From Dechloromonas sp. CZR5 (lineage in GTDB: Bacteria; Pseudomonadota; Gammaproteobacteria; Burkholderiales; Rhodocyclaceae), in assembly GCF_008711155.1 (NCBI RefSeq), contig NZ_VUYQ01000003.1:434001-498000 (forward strand): a DNA stretch of 64,000 bases, given 5' to 3'. The notes below the pieces were generated by a model. That model was not told the DNA's origin. It worked only from the letters and a program-made list of their open reading frames with translations, and ran no database searches. Position 1 is the stretch's first letter, and each line of letters opens with the position of its first letter. Below are positions 25,779 to 37,934 of the stretch, in pieces. Made by a program: the position numbers and the translations under genes.

Positions 25779-25789
25779 TGGTAAGACCA
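25779..25789. promoter_or_regulatory. LldR-type operator 1 (TGGT-N3-ACCA)
   Basis: TGGTAAGACCA, with perfect 4-base inverted half sites TGGT/ACCA and the centre AAG. It immediately precedes the regulator ATG at 25778. Confidence 0.8.
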
Positions 25790-25796
25790 CATTGAT

Positions 25797-25807
25797 TGGT
25801 AAGACCA
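25797..25807. promoter_or_regulatory. LldR-type operator 2 (TGGT-N3-ACCA)
   Basis: An identical copy of TGGTAAGACCA, 18 bases from operator 1. It covers the predicted transcript start of the minus-strand regulator gene, which suits autorepression. Confidence 0.8.
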
Positions 25808-25811
25808 GCGC

Positions 25812-25840
25812 ATTCTAATCATCGATCCGACAAAGTGCAA
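25812..25840 (-). promoter_or_regulatory. Predicted promoter of the regulator-ppsA transcript
   Basis: On the minus strand, -35 TTGCAC (25835-25840), a 17-base spacer and -10 TAGAAT (25812-25817). The predicted start near 25805 lies in operator 2. Confidence 0.6.
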
Positions 25841-25864
25841 GCCTAGGGATTTCCCTATTCAGGA

Positions 25865-25893
25865 TTGACTAAGTACCGGTATTCACGCAAAAT
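25865..25893 (+). promoter_or_regulatory. Predicted promoter of lutACB
   Basis: -35 TTGACT (25865-25870), a 17-base spacer and -10 CAAAAT (25888-25893). The expected start near 25900 is about 12 bases before operator 3, a position suited to repression. Confidence 0.6.
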
Positions 25894-25911
25894 TTCGCCA
25901 AGATCAAAAAC

Positions 25912-25922
25912 TGGTCTTACCA
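25912..25922. promoter_or_regulatory. LldR-type operator 3 upstream of lutA
   Basis: TGGTCTTACCA, the reverse complement of operators 1 and 2, just downstream of the predicted lut transcript start and about 33 bases before the lutA ATG. Confidence 0.8.
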
Positions 25923-25954
25923 TTTGACCGGTAAATAATTTTAACGGAGACAAG

Positions 25955-26740
25955 ATGCATAGCCGATCTGCATACCCTACTGACGTCTATTTCTTCGCAA
26001 CCTGCGTCGTCGACCAGTTTTTCCCCGGCGCCGGCATGGACGCGATCACCCTGCTCGAACGCCAGGGTATCCGCGTGCATTTTCCAGAAGAGCAAACCTG
26101 CTGCGGCCAGCCGGCCTATACCAGCGGATTTCCCGATGAGGCACGCAAGGTTGCCGCACTGCAGTTGTCGCTGTTCCCGAACGACTGGCCTGTCGTCGTT
26201 CCCTCCGGCTCCTGTGCCGGCATGATGAAACACCATTACCCGACGCTCTTCGCCGACGATCCCGCACGCAAGGCGGCCGCCGAAAAGCTGTCGGCCCGCG
26301 TCTATGAACTGACCCAGTTCCTGGTCGACGTCCTGAATTTCAAGCCGGAAGACTGCGGCAGCGACTGCACGGTCGTTCTGCATACCTCCTGCTCCGCCCG
26401 CCGCGAAATGGGCGTCCATGTCACCGGTCGCAAGCTGATCGGCGATCTGGCCAAGGTCAAGCTGGCCCAGCAGGATCACGAATCCGAATGCTGCGGCTTC
26501 GGCGGCACCTTCTCGGTCAAGCAGCCGGAAATCTCCGCCGCCATGGTCGAGGACAAGGTCAAGGCACTCAAGGCCACCGGCGCCGAGCGCGTGGTCAGCG
26601 CCGATTGCGGCTGCCTGATGAACATTCTCGGCCACGCTGCCTGGAAGGACCAGCAGGAAGGCCGCAAGACGCCGAGCCTGCCCGGCGAACACATTGCCAC
26701 CTTCCTGCTCCGTCGCACCGCCAAGGAGAACACCCAATGA
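25955..26740 (+). CDS. lutA: Lactate utilisation protein LutA/LldE
   Basis: A 261-residue iron-sulfur protein of the CCG (heterodisulfide reductase C-terminal) type, a subunit of the LutABC L-lactate oxidation complex. Two CCG domains are seen: one with ATCVVDQFFPGAG and TCCGQPAYTSG, the other with HTSCSARREMG and ECCGFGGTFSVKQPE. The ribosome binding site is ACGGAGA, four bases upstream. Its last codons overlap lutC by four bases (ATGA). It is the first gene of a divergently regulated operon with operator 3 in its leader. Confidence 0.95.
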   Translation: MHSRSAYPTDVYFFATCVVDQFFPGAGMDAITLLERQGIRVHFPEEQTCCGQPAYTSGFPDEARKVAALQLSLFPNDWPVVVPSGSCAGMMKHHYPTLFADDPARKAAAEKLSARVYELTQFLVDVLNFKPEDCGSDCTVVLHTSCSARREMGVHVTGRKLIGDLAKVKLAQQDHESECCGFGGTFSVKQPEISAAMVEDKVKALKATGAERVVSADCGCLMNILGHAAWKDQQEGRKTPSLPGEHIATFLLRRTAKENTQ

Positions 26741-27405
26741 GCGCCCGTGACCGTATCCTGGCCAAGTTGAAGGCCACAGCCCCCGAAAGCGCCGGTGACC
26801 TGCCCGATGTCGGCGGCTGGTACGCCGACCACCGCACCCAGGAAAGCACGGCCGACAAGGCCAAGCGCTTCCGTCACTTCATCGAGCTCGCCCACGCCGA
26901 GGTGTATTCGGTATCGCGCGGCGGCTGGCTGCAGAAGCTGTACGAGGTGCTCAGCGCCAAGCAGATCGACAAGTTGCTGGTCGCCCCGGGAACGGTGCAT
27001 GGCGCCCGCGCCCAGAGTGATCTGCCGCCGCTGGGTATCGCCTGCCCCGGCTACGACACGCCCATCGAAAACTGGAAACCGGCGATGTTCAACGACACCC
27101 CGGCCGGTTTCACCGCGGCCCGTGGCGCCATTGCCGAGACCGGCACGCTGATCCTGTGGCCGAACGCCGACGAGCCGCGCCTGATGTCGCTGGTACCGCC
27201 AGTACACATCGTGCTGCTCGACGCCGCCAATATTTACAACACCTTCCACGAAGCCATGCAGACCGAAGGCTGGCAAGACGGCCTGCCGACCAATTCCCTG
27301 CTCATCTCGGGCCCGTCGAAAACCGCCGACATCCAGCAGACGCTGGCCTACGGCGCCCACGGCCCGAAAGAGCTGGTCGTGCTGATGATCGAGGAGAACG
27401 TTTGA
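26737..27405 (+). CDS. lutC: Lactate utilisation protein LutC/LldG (LUD domain)
   Basis: A 222-residue LUD-domain protein, a component of the L-lactate oxidation complex. The segments AAIAETGTLI-like GAIAETGTLILWP, PPVHIVLLDA and SLLISGPSKTADIQQTLAYGAHGPKELVV are diagnostic. Start ATG at 26737 overlaps lutA (ATGA) and the end overlaps lutB by one base (TGATG). The order here is A-C-B, not the more common A-B-C. Confidence 0.94.
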   Translation: MSARDRILAKLKATAPESAGDLPDVGGWYADHRTQESTADKAKRFRHFIELAHAEVYSVSRGGWLQKLYEVLSAKQIDKLLVAPGTVHGARAQSDLPPLGIACPGYDTPIENWKPAMFNDTPAGFTAARGAIAETGTLILWPNADEPRLMSLVPPVHIVLLDAANIYNTFHEAMQTEGWQDGLPTNSLLISGPSKTADIQQTLAYGAHGPKELVVLMIEENV

Positions 27406-28847
27406 TGAACGCCCCCCAGACCCCGCACGCCCTGCATTTCATGCCGTCGGCCGGCTTCCGCGCCCGCGCCAAGGATGTCGTCGAGAACCCGTTCCTGCGC
27501 CAGAGCTTCCGAGGCGCAATGGACTTCCTGATGAGCAAGCGCGCCGCCCAGTTCCCCGATCCGGAGGAACTGGAAAGCCTGCGTCGCCTCGGCGAACGCA
27601 TCCGCCAGTACAACCTGGCCAAGCTGCCCGACTTGCTCGTCCAGCTGGAAAGCAACCTGACCCGCAACGGCATCCAGGTGCACTGGGCCGAAACGCCGGA
27701 AGAAGCCAACGCCATCATCCTCGGCATTTGCCAGAAGCACTCGGCCAAGCTGATGGTCAAGGGCAAGTCCATGGTCAGCGAGGAAATCGAGCTGAACCAC
27801 GCCGCCGAAGCCGCCGGCATCGGCGCGCTGGAATCGGACATGGGCGAATACATCGTCCAGCTGGCGCATGAAAAGCCGTCGCACATCATCATGCCGGCGA
27901 TTCACAAGACCAAGGAACAGATCGCCAAGCTGTTCCACGAAAACGTGCCGGGCGTCGACTACACCGACAATGTCGATGCACTGATCCAGATCGGCCGCAA
28001 CGTGTTGCGCCAGAAATTCCTGGAAGCCGACATCGGACTCTCCGGCGTCAATTTCGCCGTCGCCGAAACCGGCACCCTGTGCCTGGTGGAAAACGAAGGC
28101 AATGGCCGCATGTGCACCACGGCACCGCCGGTCCATATCGCCATCACCGGCATCGAGAAGATCGTCGAAAAGCTCGAACACGTGCCGCCGCTGCTCTCGC
28201 TGCTCACCCGTTCGGCCACCGGCCAGAACATCTCGACCTACTTCAACATGATCTCCAGCCCGCGCAAGCCGGGCGAGAAGGACGGTCCGGGCGAGGTACA
28301 CCTGGTGCTGCTCGACAATGGCCGCAGCCAGGCCTACGCCGACGAACAGTTGCGCAAGACGCTGCAATGCATCCGCTGCGGCGCCTGCATGAATCATTGT
28401 CCGGTCTACACCCGCATCGGCGGCCACGCCTACGGCACGACCTACCCCGGCCCGATCGGCAAGATCATTTCGCCGCACATGCTCGGCCTGGAAGCGACGG
28501 CCAACATGGCCACCGCCTCGTCGTTGTGCGGCGCCTGCGGCGAAGTATGCCCGGTCAAGATTCCCATTCCCGAACTGCTCATCCGTCTGCGTGAAGAGTC
28601 CTTCACCGCACCGCATGCCAATCCCACGATGCGTGGCCAGGGCGCCGGTCACAATGCGCGAATCTCGGCGATCTGGCGCGCCTGGAGTGCAATCTACGCC
28701 TCCCCCGCGCTGTACCGCGCCGCTTCCTGGCTGGCCAGCCGCTTCCGCTGGCTTACCCCGCGCCGGCAGGCCGGCTGGACTTCGGTCCGCACCCCGTTGC
28801 AGCCCGCCCCCAAGCGTCTGCGCGACCTGATCAAGGAACGTCCCTAA
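27405..28847 (+). CDS. lutB: Lactate utilisation protein LutB/LldF
   Basis: A 480-residue protein of the LutABC complex. It has a LUD domain (about 60-300, with the VAETGTLCLVENEGNGRM segment) and a ferredoxin-like domain carrying two [4Fe-4S] motifs, CIRCGACMNHCPVY and CGACGEVCPVKIP. The C-terminal region is basic. It transfers electrons from lactate toward the respiratory chain together with LutA and LutC. The ATG overlaps the lutC stop codon (TGATG). A rho-independent terminator follows within 10 bases. Confidence 0.95.
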   Translation: MNAPQTPHALHFMPSAGFRARAKDVVENPFLRQSFRGAMDFLMSKRAAQFPDPEELESLRRLGERIRQYNLAKLPDLLVQLESNLTRNGIQVHWAETPEEANAIILGICQKHSAKLMVKGKSMVSEEIELNHAAEAAGIGALESDMGEYIVQLAHEKPSHIIMPAIHKTKEQIAKLFHENVPGVDYTDNVDALIQIGRNVLRQKFLEADIGLSGVNFAVAETGTLCLVENEGNGRMCTTAPPVHIAITGIEKIVEKLEHVPPLLSLLTRSATGQNISTYFNMISSPRKPGEKDGPGEVHLVLLDNGRSQAYADEQLRKTLQCIRCGACMNHCPVYTRIGGHAYGTTYPGPIGKIISPHMLGLEATANMATASSLCGACGEVCPVKIPIPELLIRLREESFTAPHANPTMRGQGAGHNARISAIWRAWSAIYASPALYRAASWLASRFRWLTPRRQAGWTSVRTPLQPAPKRLRDLIKERP

Positions 28848-28856
28848 TCCCTCTTA

Positions 28857-28894
28857 CCCGGAGCGCCGGCACCACCGGCCTCCGGGATTTTTTT
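28857..28894 (+). terminator. Rho-independent terminator of lutACB
   Basis: A stem CCCGGAG / CTCCGGG with an inner GCCGG / CCGGC stem and CACCA loop (one bulged C), followed by seven T residues. Confidence 0.92.
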
Positions 28895-28945
28895 GTCTCG
28901 GCGACGCCGCTCGCAACCGCAAGTCCTCTATAAGACACAAGAGAA

Positions 28946-31717
28946 ATGAACGCATTGATCCAAACCCTCCAAGCTACCCTGCCCGACCGCCAGGTGATGG
29001 CTGACGATCTGCGCCGTCTCGCCTATGGCACCGACGCCAGCTTCTATCGCCTGATACCCCAGGTCATCGCGCTGATCGAAAATGAGGACCAGGCGCGCAA
29101 GGTCCTCGCTGCCGCCCGTCAACACAAGACGCCGATCACCTTCCGTGCCGCCGGCACCAGCCTCTCCGGGCAGGCCCTTTCGGATGGCGTACTGGCCCTG
29201 ATCGGCGAGGGGTTTGCCACCTTCGAGCTGGCCGACGATGCCAGCCAGGTCCGCGTCGGCCCCGGCATGGTCGGCGGCGAGGTCAATCGCCGCCTGGCCC
29301 CGCTCGGCAAGAAGATTGGCCCCGACCCCGCTTCCATCGGCGCGGCCAAGATCGGCGGCATCGCTGCCAACAACGCCTCCGGCATGTGCTGCGGCACGGC
29401 GCAGAACAGCTACAAGACGCTGGCCGGTCTGCGCGTCATGCTCGCCGACGGTACCCTGCTCGATACCGAAGACCCGCTCAGCATTGCCGCCTTCTCCAAA
29501 TCGCACGCCGTGCTGCTCGGCGAACTGGAGCGCCTGGGCCGCGACACACGGGCCAATATCCCGCTGGCCAACCGCATCCGCCACAAGTTCAAGATCAAGA
29601 ACACCACCGGCTACAGCCTCAACGCCCTGGTCGACTTCGAAGACCCGATCGACATCCTGTCGCACCTGATGATCGGCTCCGAAGGCACCCTCGGCTTCAT
29701 GACCCGCATCACCTACCAGACGGTGGTCGAAGACCCGTGCAAGGCCTCGGCGCTGGTTTTCTTCCCGGATATCCGCTCGGCCTGCGAGGCGGTGATCCGC
29801 CTCAAGCCGCAGCCGGTCGCCGCCGTCGAACTGCTCGACCGTCCGGCCATCCATTCCGTCGAAAACAAGCCGGGCCTGCCGAGCATCATGCGTGAACTGG
29901 GCGAGGAAGCCGCGGCGCTGCTGATCGAAGTACGCTCACCGAACCCGGCCGGGCTGCAGGAAAAGATCGCCACCGTGCTGGCGGCCATGGACGGCATCGC
30001 CACCGTCGAACCGGTACAGTTCTCGACCGATCCGGCCACCTGCGAGATGTACTGGAAGGTACGCAAGGGCACCTTCCCGGCCGTCGGCGCCATGCGCCGC
30101 ACCGGCACCACCGTGCTGATCGAGGACGTCGCCTTCCCCATTGCCTCGCTGGCCGACGCCACCCTCGACCTGCAGGCCCTGATGCGCCACCACGGCTACC
30201 ACGAAGGCATCATCTTCGGCCATGCGCTGGAGGGCAACCTGCACTTCGTCATCACCCAGGATTTCGGCGACAAGGCCGAGATCGACCGCTACGCCCGCTT
30301 CATGGACGACCTGTGCAAGCTGGTGGTCGACAAGTACGACGGCTCGCTGAAGGCCGAGCACGGCACCGGCCGCAACATGGCGCCTTTCGTCGAAATGGAA
30401 TGGGGCAAGGAGGCCACCGACCTGATGCGCCATATCAAGGCGCTGTTCGATCCGACCGGCTTGCTCAACCCCGGCGTGATCATCAACGACAATCCGCACG
30501 CCCACCTGGAAAACCTGAAGCCGATGCCGGCCGCCGAAGACATCGTCGACCGTTGCATCGAATGCGGCTTCTGCGAACCGCTGTGCCCCTCTCACCGCCT
30601 GACCCTTTCGCCCCGCCAGCGCATCACCAGCGTGCGCGAACTGTCGCGCCGCGCTGCCGCCGGCGAACATGCCGAAGCCCTGAGCGAAGCCTACGCCTAC
30701 ATGGGCCTCGATACCTGCGCCGGTTGCGGCATGTGCTCGACAGCCTGCCCGGTCGGCATCGACACCGGCGACCTGACTCGCCGCCTGCGTGGCCGCAAGT
30801 TGAGCGACCGCGCCCGCAGCCTGCACAAGTGGACCGGCGACTACTTCGGCACCTTTGCCGGCCTGAGCCGTACCGGTCTGAAAATCGGCCACGCAGTTTC
30901 CGGCGTCCTCGGCGACAACCTGGTCAACCGGGTAACCGGCGGCGCATGGCGCAAGGAAATGCCGCCGCCCGCCAAGAATCCGACGCCGCGCATGGCCAAA
31001 GGCGATCCCGTGGTCTATTTCCCGACGTGCGGCGCCCGCATCTTCGGACCGGCCGACAGTGCCGACCAGCAACTGGGCGACGTCGTCCAGGAGTTGCTGA
31101 TCCGGGCCGGCTACGCCCCCATCCTGCCGGAGGGATTCGACAAGCTGTGCTGCGGCCAGATGCTGGCCAGCAAGGGCATGCTCGAAGAAGCCGAAGACCT
31201 GTCGAACACGCTGGAAGCTGCGCTGATGAAGTCCTCCGACAACGGCCGCATCCCGGTCATCATGGACGCCAGCGCCTGCTCGACCCGCATGCAGAAACAT
31301 CTGGCCGAGCGACTGAAGGTCTACGACTTCCACGAATTCGCCCACGATGCCCTGCTGCCACGCCTGATGATCACCCAGCAACCCGGTCCGGTCGCCCTGC
31401 ACGTGAATTGCAGCGTCAAGCGCACCGGTGCCGACGGCAAGCTGCGTGCCCTGCTCAAGGCTTGCGTCAAGGAAGTGGTCGAGCCATCCAGCACCTCCTG
31501 CTGCGGCTTTGGCGGCGACCGCGGGTTTGCCGTGCCGGAACTGAACCAGCACGCCCTGCGCCATATCCACGAAGAGTTGCCGGCCAATTGTGCCTGCGGC
31601 GTTTCCACCAACCGCACCTGCGAAATCGGACTGACGGCCGAAACCGGCCGGACCTACCGTTCGGTGGCCTACCTGCTCGAAGCGTGCTCGCGCAAGGAGG
31701 ACGTCATGGCCTGTTGA
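28946..31717 (+). CDS. dld: FAD and iron-sulfur D-lactate dehydrogenase, Dld-II type
   Basis: A 923-residue multidomain protein. In order: FAD-binding type 4 domain (about 35-260, with FRAAGTSLSGQA and GGIAANNASGMCCGT), FAD-oxidase C domain (to about 530, ending GLLNPGVIIND), two [4Fe-4S] motifs (CIECGFCEPLCPSH and CAGCGMCSTACPVG), and two CCG domains (FPTCGARIFG with LCCGQM, then SCCGFGGDRGF). This matches the Dld-II D-lactate dehydrogenase described in Shewanella, which also neighbours lactate permease and LutABC-type genes. A glycolate or other 2-hydroxyacid substrate is possible. The ribosome binding site is weak. Confidence 0.88.
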   Translation: MNALIQTLQATLPDRQVMADDLRRLAYGTDASFYRLIPQVIALIENEDQARKVLAAARQHKTPITFRAAGTSLSGQALSDGVLALIGEGFATFELADDASQVRVGPGMVGGEVNRRLAPLGKKIGPDPASIGAAKIGGIAANNASGMCCGTAQNSYKTLAGLRVMLADGTLLDTEDPLSIAAFSKSHAVLLGELERLGRDTRANIPLANRIRHKFKIKNTTGYSLNALVDFEDPIDILSHLMIGSEGTLGFMTRITYQTVVEDPCKASALVFFPDIRSACEAVIRLKPQPVAAVELLDRPAIHSVENKPGLPSIMRELGEEAAALLIEVRSPNPAGLQEKIATVLAAMDGIATVEPVQFSTDPATCEMYWKVRKGTFPAVGAMRRTGTTVLIEDVAFPIASLADATLDLQALMRHHGYHEGIIFGHALEGNLHFVITQDFGDKAEIDRYARFMDDLCKLVVDKYDGSLKAEHGTGRNMAPFVEMEWGKEATDLMRHIKALFDPTGLLNPGVIINDNPHAHLENLKPMPAAEDIVDRCIECGFCEPLCPSHRLTLSPRQRITSVRELSRRAAAGEHAEALSEAYAYMGLDTCAGCGMCSTACPVGIDTGDLTRRLRGRKLSDRARSLHKWTGDYFGTFAGLSRTGLKIGHAVSGVLGDNLVNRVTGGAWRKEMPPPAKNPTPRMAKGDPVVYFPTCGARIFGPADSADQQLGDVVQELLIRAGYAPILPEGFDKLCCGQMLASKGMLEEAEDLSNTLEAALMKSSDNGRIPVIMDASACSTRMQKHLAERLKVYDFHEFAHDALLPRLMITQQPGPVALHVNCSVKRTGADGKLRALLKACVKEVVEPSSTSCCGFGGDRGFAVPELNQHALRHIHEELPANCACGVSTNRTCEIGLTAETGRTYRSVAYLLEACSRKEDVMAC

Positions 31718-31739
31718 GGAGGGGGCGGCAAAAGAAACT

Positions 31740-31768
31740 CCGGCCCTGAGCTGCGAACTCAAGGCCGG
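31740..31768. other. Hairpin between dld and lldP
   Basis: Arms CCGGCCCTGAG and CTCAAGGCCGG (one mismatch) around a 7-base loop. On the plus strand it is followed by A-rich, not T-rich, sequence, so it is more likely an RNA-stability or processing element than a terminator. Confidence 0.5.
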
Positions 31769-31856
31769 AAAAAGAAGTGACAACTCTCGGTCGCCGCCAG
31801 GGATCGGCAAATCTTGCTGACGGCAACCTGACCATTTTTGTTATGAGGTGTATTGT

Positions 31857-33677
31857 ATGACTTGGCAAATGAATGTCGACCCGCTCGGCAACATCGGCCT
31901 GTCCGCGCTGGTCGCGGCCATTCCTATTCTTTTCCTGTTCTGGGCCCTGGCCATCAAGCACATGAAGGGCCACTTCGCCGCACTCGGCGGTACCGGCCTG
32001 GCCATTCTGATCGCCGTTTTCGTCTACGGCATGCCGCTCGAACTGGCCGGTCTGGCCACCCTGTACGGCGGTGCCTTCGGCCTCTTCCCGGTGTGCTGGA
32101 TCGTCATCACCGCGTTGTTCATTTACAACATGTCGGTCAAGACCGGCCAGTTCGAGGTCATCAAGAACTCGCTGGCCTCGATTTCCGACGACCGCCGCCT
32201 GCAGGCCCTGCTGATCGCCTTCTCCTTCGGTGCCTTCATCGAAGGCGCGGCCGGCTTCGGTACCCCGGTCGCCATCACCTCCGCCATGCTCGCCGGTCTC
32301 GGCTTCAACCCGCTGTACGCCGCCTCGATCTGTCTGCTGGCCAACACCGCGCCGGTCGCCTGGGGCGCCATCGGCATCCCCATCGTCGTCGGCGGCCAGG
32401 TATCGGGCATCCCCGATCTGGCGCTGAGCCAGATGGTCGGCCGCACCCTGCCGATTCTCTCGGTCTTCGTCCCGCTCTACCTGGTCGTCCTGATGGCTGG
32501 CTGGAAGAAGGGTCTGGAAGTCTGGCCGGCCTGTCTGGTTTCCGGCGGTTCTTTCGCCATCGCCCAGTATTTCTCCGCCAACTCGCCGCTGACCGCCCCG
32601 TTGCTGCCGGACTTGATCGCCTCGATCGCCTCCATCATCTGCACCGTCGCCTTCCTGAAATTCTGGCACCCGAAGGAAAGCTGGCACTTCGACCATGAAC
32701 CGAAACGCGAAGGCAAGGCCAAGCTGATGTACACCGGCGGCCAGGTCTTCCGTGCCTGGGCGCCGTTCATCATCCTGTCGCTGTTCGTCTGCGCCTGGGG
32801 CATCAAGCCGGTCAATCAGGCTCTCGACCAGATCACCAAGACGGTCTTCGACTTCACCTTCCCGATCGCCGGTCTCGACAAGATGGTCATCGACCAGGTT
32901 GGCAAGGCCAAGCCGGCCGCCTACAAGTTTAACGTGCTGTCCGCTGCCGGCACCGCGATCCTGTTCGCCTGGTTCTTCTCCATCGTCGTCATGGGCGCTT
33001 CGCTGAAGACTGCCGGCGGCGTCGCCCGCGACACCCTGAAGACGCTGAAGTGGCCGATCGTCACCATCGCCACCATCCTCGGCTTCGCCTACATCATGAA
33101 CTTCTCCGGCATGGCGATCACGCTGGGTTATGCCGTCGCCACCACCGGCGTCGCCTTCCCGTTCTTCGCCGCGATCCTCGGCTGGCTGGGCGTGTTCATG
33201 ACCGGTTCCGACACCTCGACCAACGCGCTGTTCGGCAAGCTGCAAGCCGTCACCGCCGAAAAGCTGGGCATCGACCCGGTCATCGCCATGTCCGCCAATA
33301 CCTGCGGCGGCGTGTGCGGCAAGATGATCTCGCCGCAGTCCATCTCGGTCGCCACGGGCGCCACCGGCATGGTTGGTCGTGAATCGGAAATCTTCCGCTT
33401 CACCTTCAAGCACTCCATCATCATGGCCTGTATCGTCGGCGTGCTGCACCTGCTGTGGGCCTACGTCTTCCCGGGCATCGTGCCGGCCTACGTCAAGCCG
33501 GTCGCCGCGGCGGCGGCTGCCGTCGCCGCCGGTGCCAAGGCCGCGATCAATCCGGATGGCCTGATGTGGCTGGGCATCTTCGTCGGCATCATCACCTGCG
33601 TCACGTTGGTGGCCCGTCGCGTCGGCGCCGACCTCGAAGCGCCGGTCGAAGGGCACGACGAGGTACATTTCCACTAA
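31857..33677 (+). CDS. lldP: L-lactate permease
   Basis: A 606-residue integral membrane protein of the LctP/LldP lactate permease family, with about 12 or more helices. The family segments FGAFIEGAAGFGTPVAITSAML, LLANTAPVAWGAIGIP, NFSGMAITLGYAV and SANTCGGVCGKMISPQSI are clear. It imports L- and D-lactate with protons. The ATG at 31857 has an ideal GAGGTG ribosome binding site six bases away; an in-frame GTG three codons earlier lies within that site. It is longer than the E. coli protein (551), mainly through an Ala-rich loop near the C-terminus. Confidence 0.95.
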   Translation: MTWQMNVDPLGNIGLSALVAAIPILFLFWALAIKHMKGHFAALGGTGLAILIAVFVYGMPLELAGLATLYGGAFGLFPVCWIVITALFIYNMSVKTGQFEVIKNSLASISDDRRLQALLIAFSFGAFIEGAAGFGTPVAITSAMLAGLGFNPLYAASICLLANTAPVAWGAIGIPIVVGGQVSGIPDLALSQMVGRTLPILSVFVPLYLVVLMAGWKKGLEVWPACLVSGGSFAIAQYFSANSPLTAPLLPDLIASIASIICTVAFLKFWHPKESWHFDHEPKREGKAKLMYTGGQVFRAWAPFIILSLFVCAWGIKPVNQALDQITKTVFDFTFPIAGLDKMVIDQVGKAKPAAYKFNVLSAAGTAILFAWFFSIVVMGASLKTAGGVARDTLKTLKWPIVTIATILGFAYIMNFSGMAITLGYAVATTGVAFPFFAAILGWLGVFMTGSDTSTNALFGKLQAVTAEKLGIDPVIAMSANTCGGVCGKMISPQSISVATGATGMVGRESEIFRFTFKHSIIMACIVGVLHLLWAYVFPGIVPAYVKPVAAAAAAVAAGAKAAINPDGLMWLGIFVGIITCVTLVARRVGADLEAPVEGHDEVHFH

Positions 33678-33687
33678 AGCGGGAACA

Positions 33688-33717
33688 TCGGTTCGGGGCT
33701 CGCCGGCCCCGAACCGA
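33688..33717. other. 12-bp perfect hairpin after lldP
   Basis: TCGGTTCGGGGC / GCCCCGAACCGA with loop TCGCCG, 10 bases past the lldP stop codon. No T-run follows, so it may be a 3'-end stabiliser or an atypical terminator. Confidence 0.6.
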
Positions 33718-33805
33718 CCTGCTGACCTCAGGATTTCCCTAACTGCGCCGAAGGGTACGACTTGGTACCTTTATCCTGTTAAACATCTTTCCAAGGAGTA
33801 TCGCC

Positions 33806-34251
33806 ATGTACAAGAACATTATGGTCGCCATTGACGATAGCGAAACCTCGCGTTGCGCACTGGCCGAAGCCAAGCATATCGCCAAGACCAGCCAGGCCAA
33901 GCTTTACATTGTCCACGTGGTCGATGAAGTGCTCCTCAACATGCACGGCCATGCGATGATCGACATGGGCGGTGCAGAATCGGCCATCGCCAATCTGCTG
34001 CGGGCCGGGCAGTCGCTGCTCGACAGCGCCATGAAGGATATCGGCGACATCAACGCCGAAGCGCTGCTGCTCGAAGCGCAGAAACGCCGCATCTCCGAAA
34101 CCCTGGCCGACAAAGGCAAGGAACTGAACGTCGACCTGATCGTCATCGGCCGTCACGGCCAACGCGGCCTGGCCACCCTGCTGCTGGGCTCGGTCGCCGA
34201 ACAACTCGCCAAGATCTCCAACGCCTCCGTACTTCTCGTCAGGAAACACTA

Positions 34252-34252
<1 letters not shown>
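33806..34252 (+). CDS. uspA: Universal stress protein UspA family
   Basis: A 148-residue single-domain Usp protein starting MYKNIMVAIDDSETS. It carries the ATP-binding type motif G-2x-G-9x-G-S/T as GRHGQRGLATLLLGSVAE. It has a strong AAGGAG ribosome binding site. Its stop codon shares a base with the ppc start codon (TAATG), so uspA and ppc are translationally coupled. This suggests a Usp role linked to carbon status, although Usp targets cannot be read from sequence. Confidence 0.92.
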
Positions 34253-37856
<3,604 letters not shown>

Positions 37857-37882
37857 GCGAGCCGTTGCTGGCCGCATCAGAC

Positions 37883-37911
37883 AAAAAAGGCGCATTGACT
37901 GCGCCTTTTTT
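37883..37911. terminator. Bidirectional terminator after ppsR
   Basis: A perfect 12-bp stem AAAAAAGGCGCA / TGCGCCTTTTTT with loop TTGAC, between the convergent ppsR and ccdA-like genes. Confidence 0.95.
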
Positions 37912-37934
37912 ATGCCGAAACCGGGGCGGAGCGA

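Noticed and set aside
25861-25945. Additional operator-like sequences (TACCGGTA, TGACCGGTAAA) near lutA
   Set aside because: They do not fit the TGGT-N3-ACCA pattern well enough to call.
29936-33674. Long minus-strand frames (624 and 656 residues) across dld and lldP
   Set aside because: Antisense shadows of the dld and lldP genes, whose domain structure is unambiguous.
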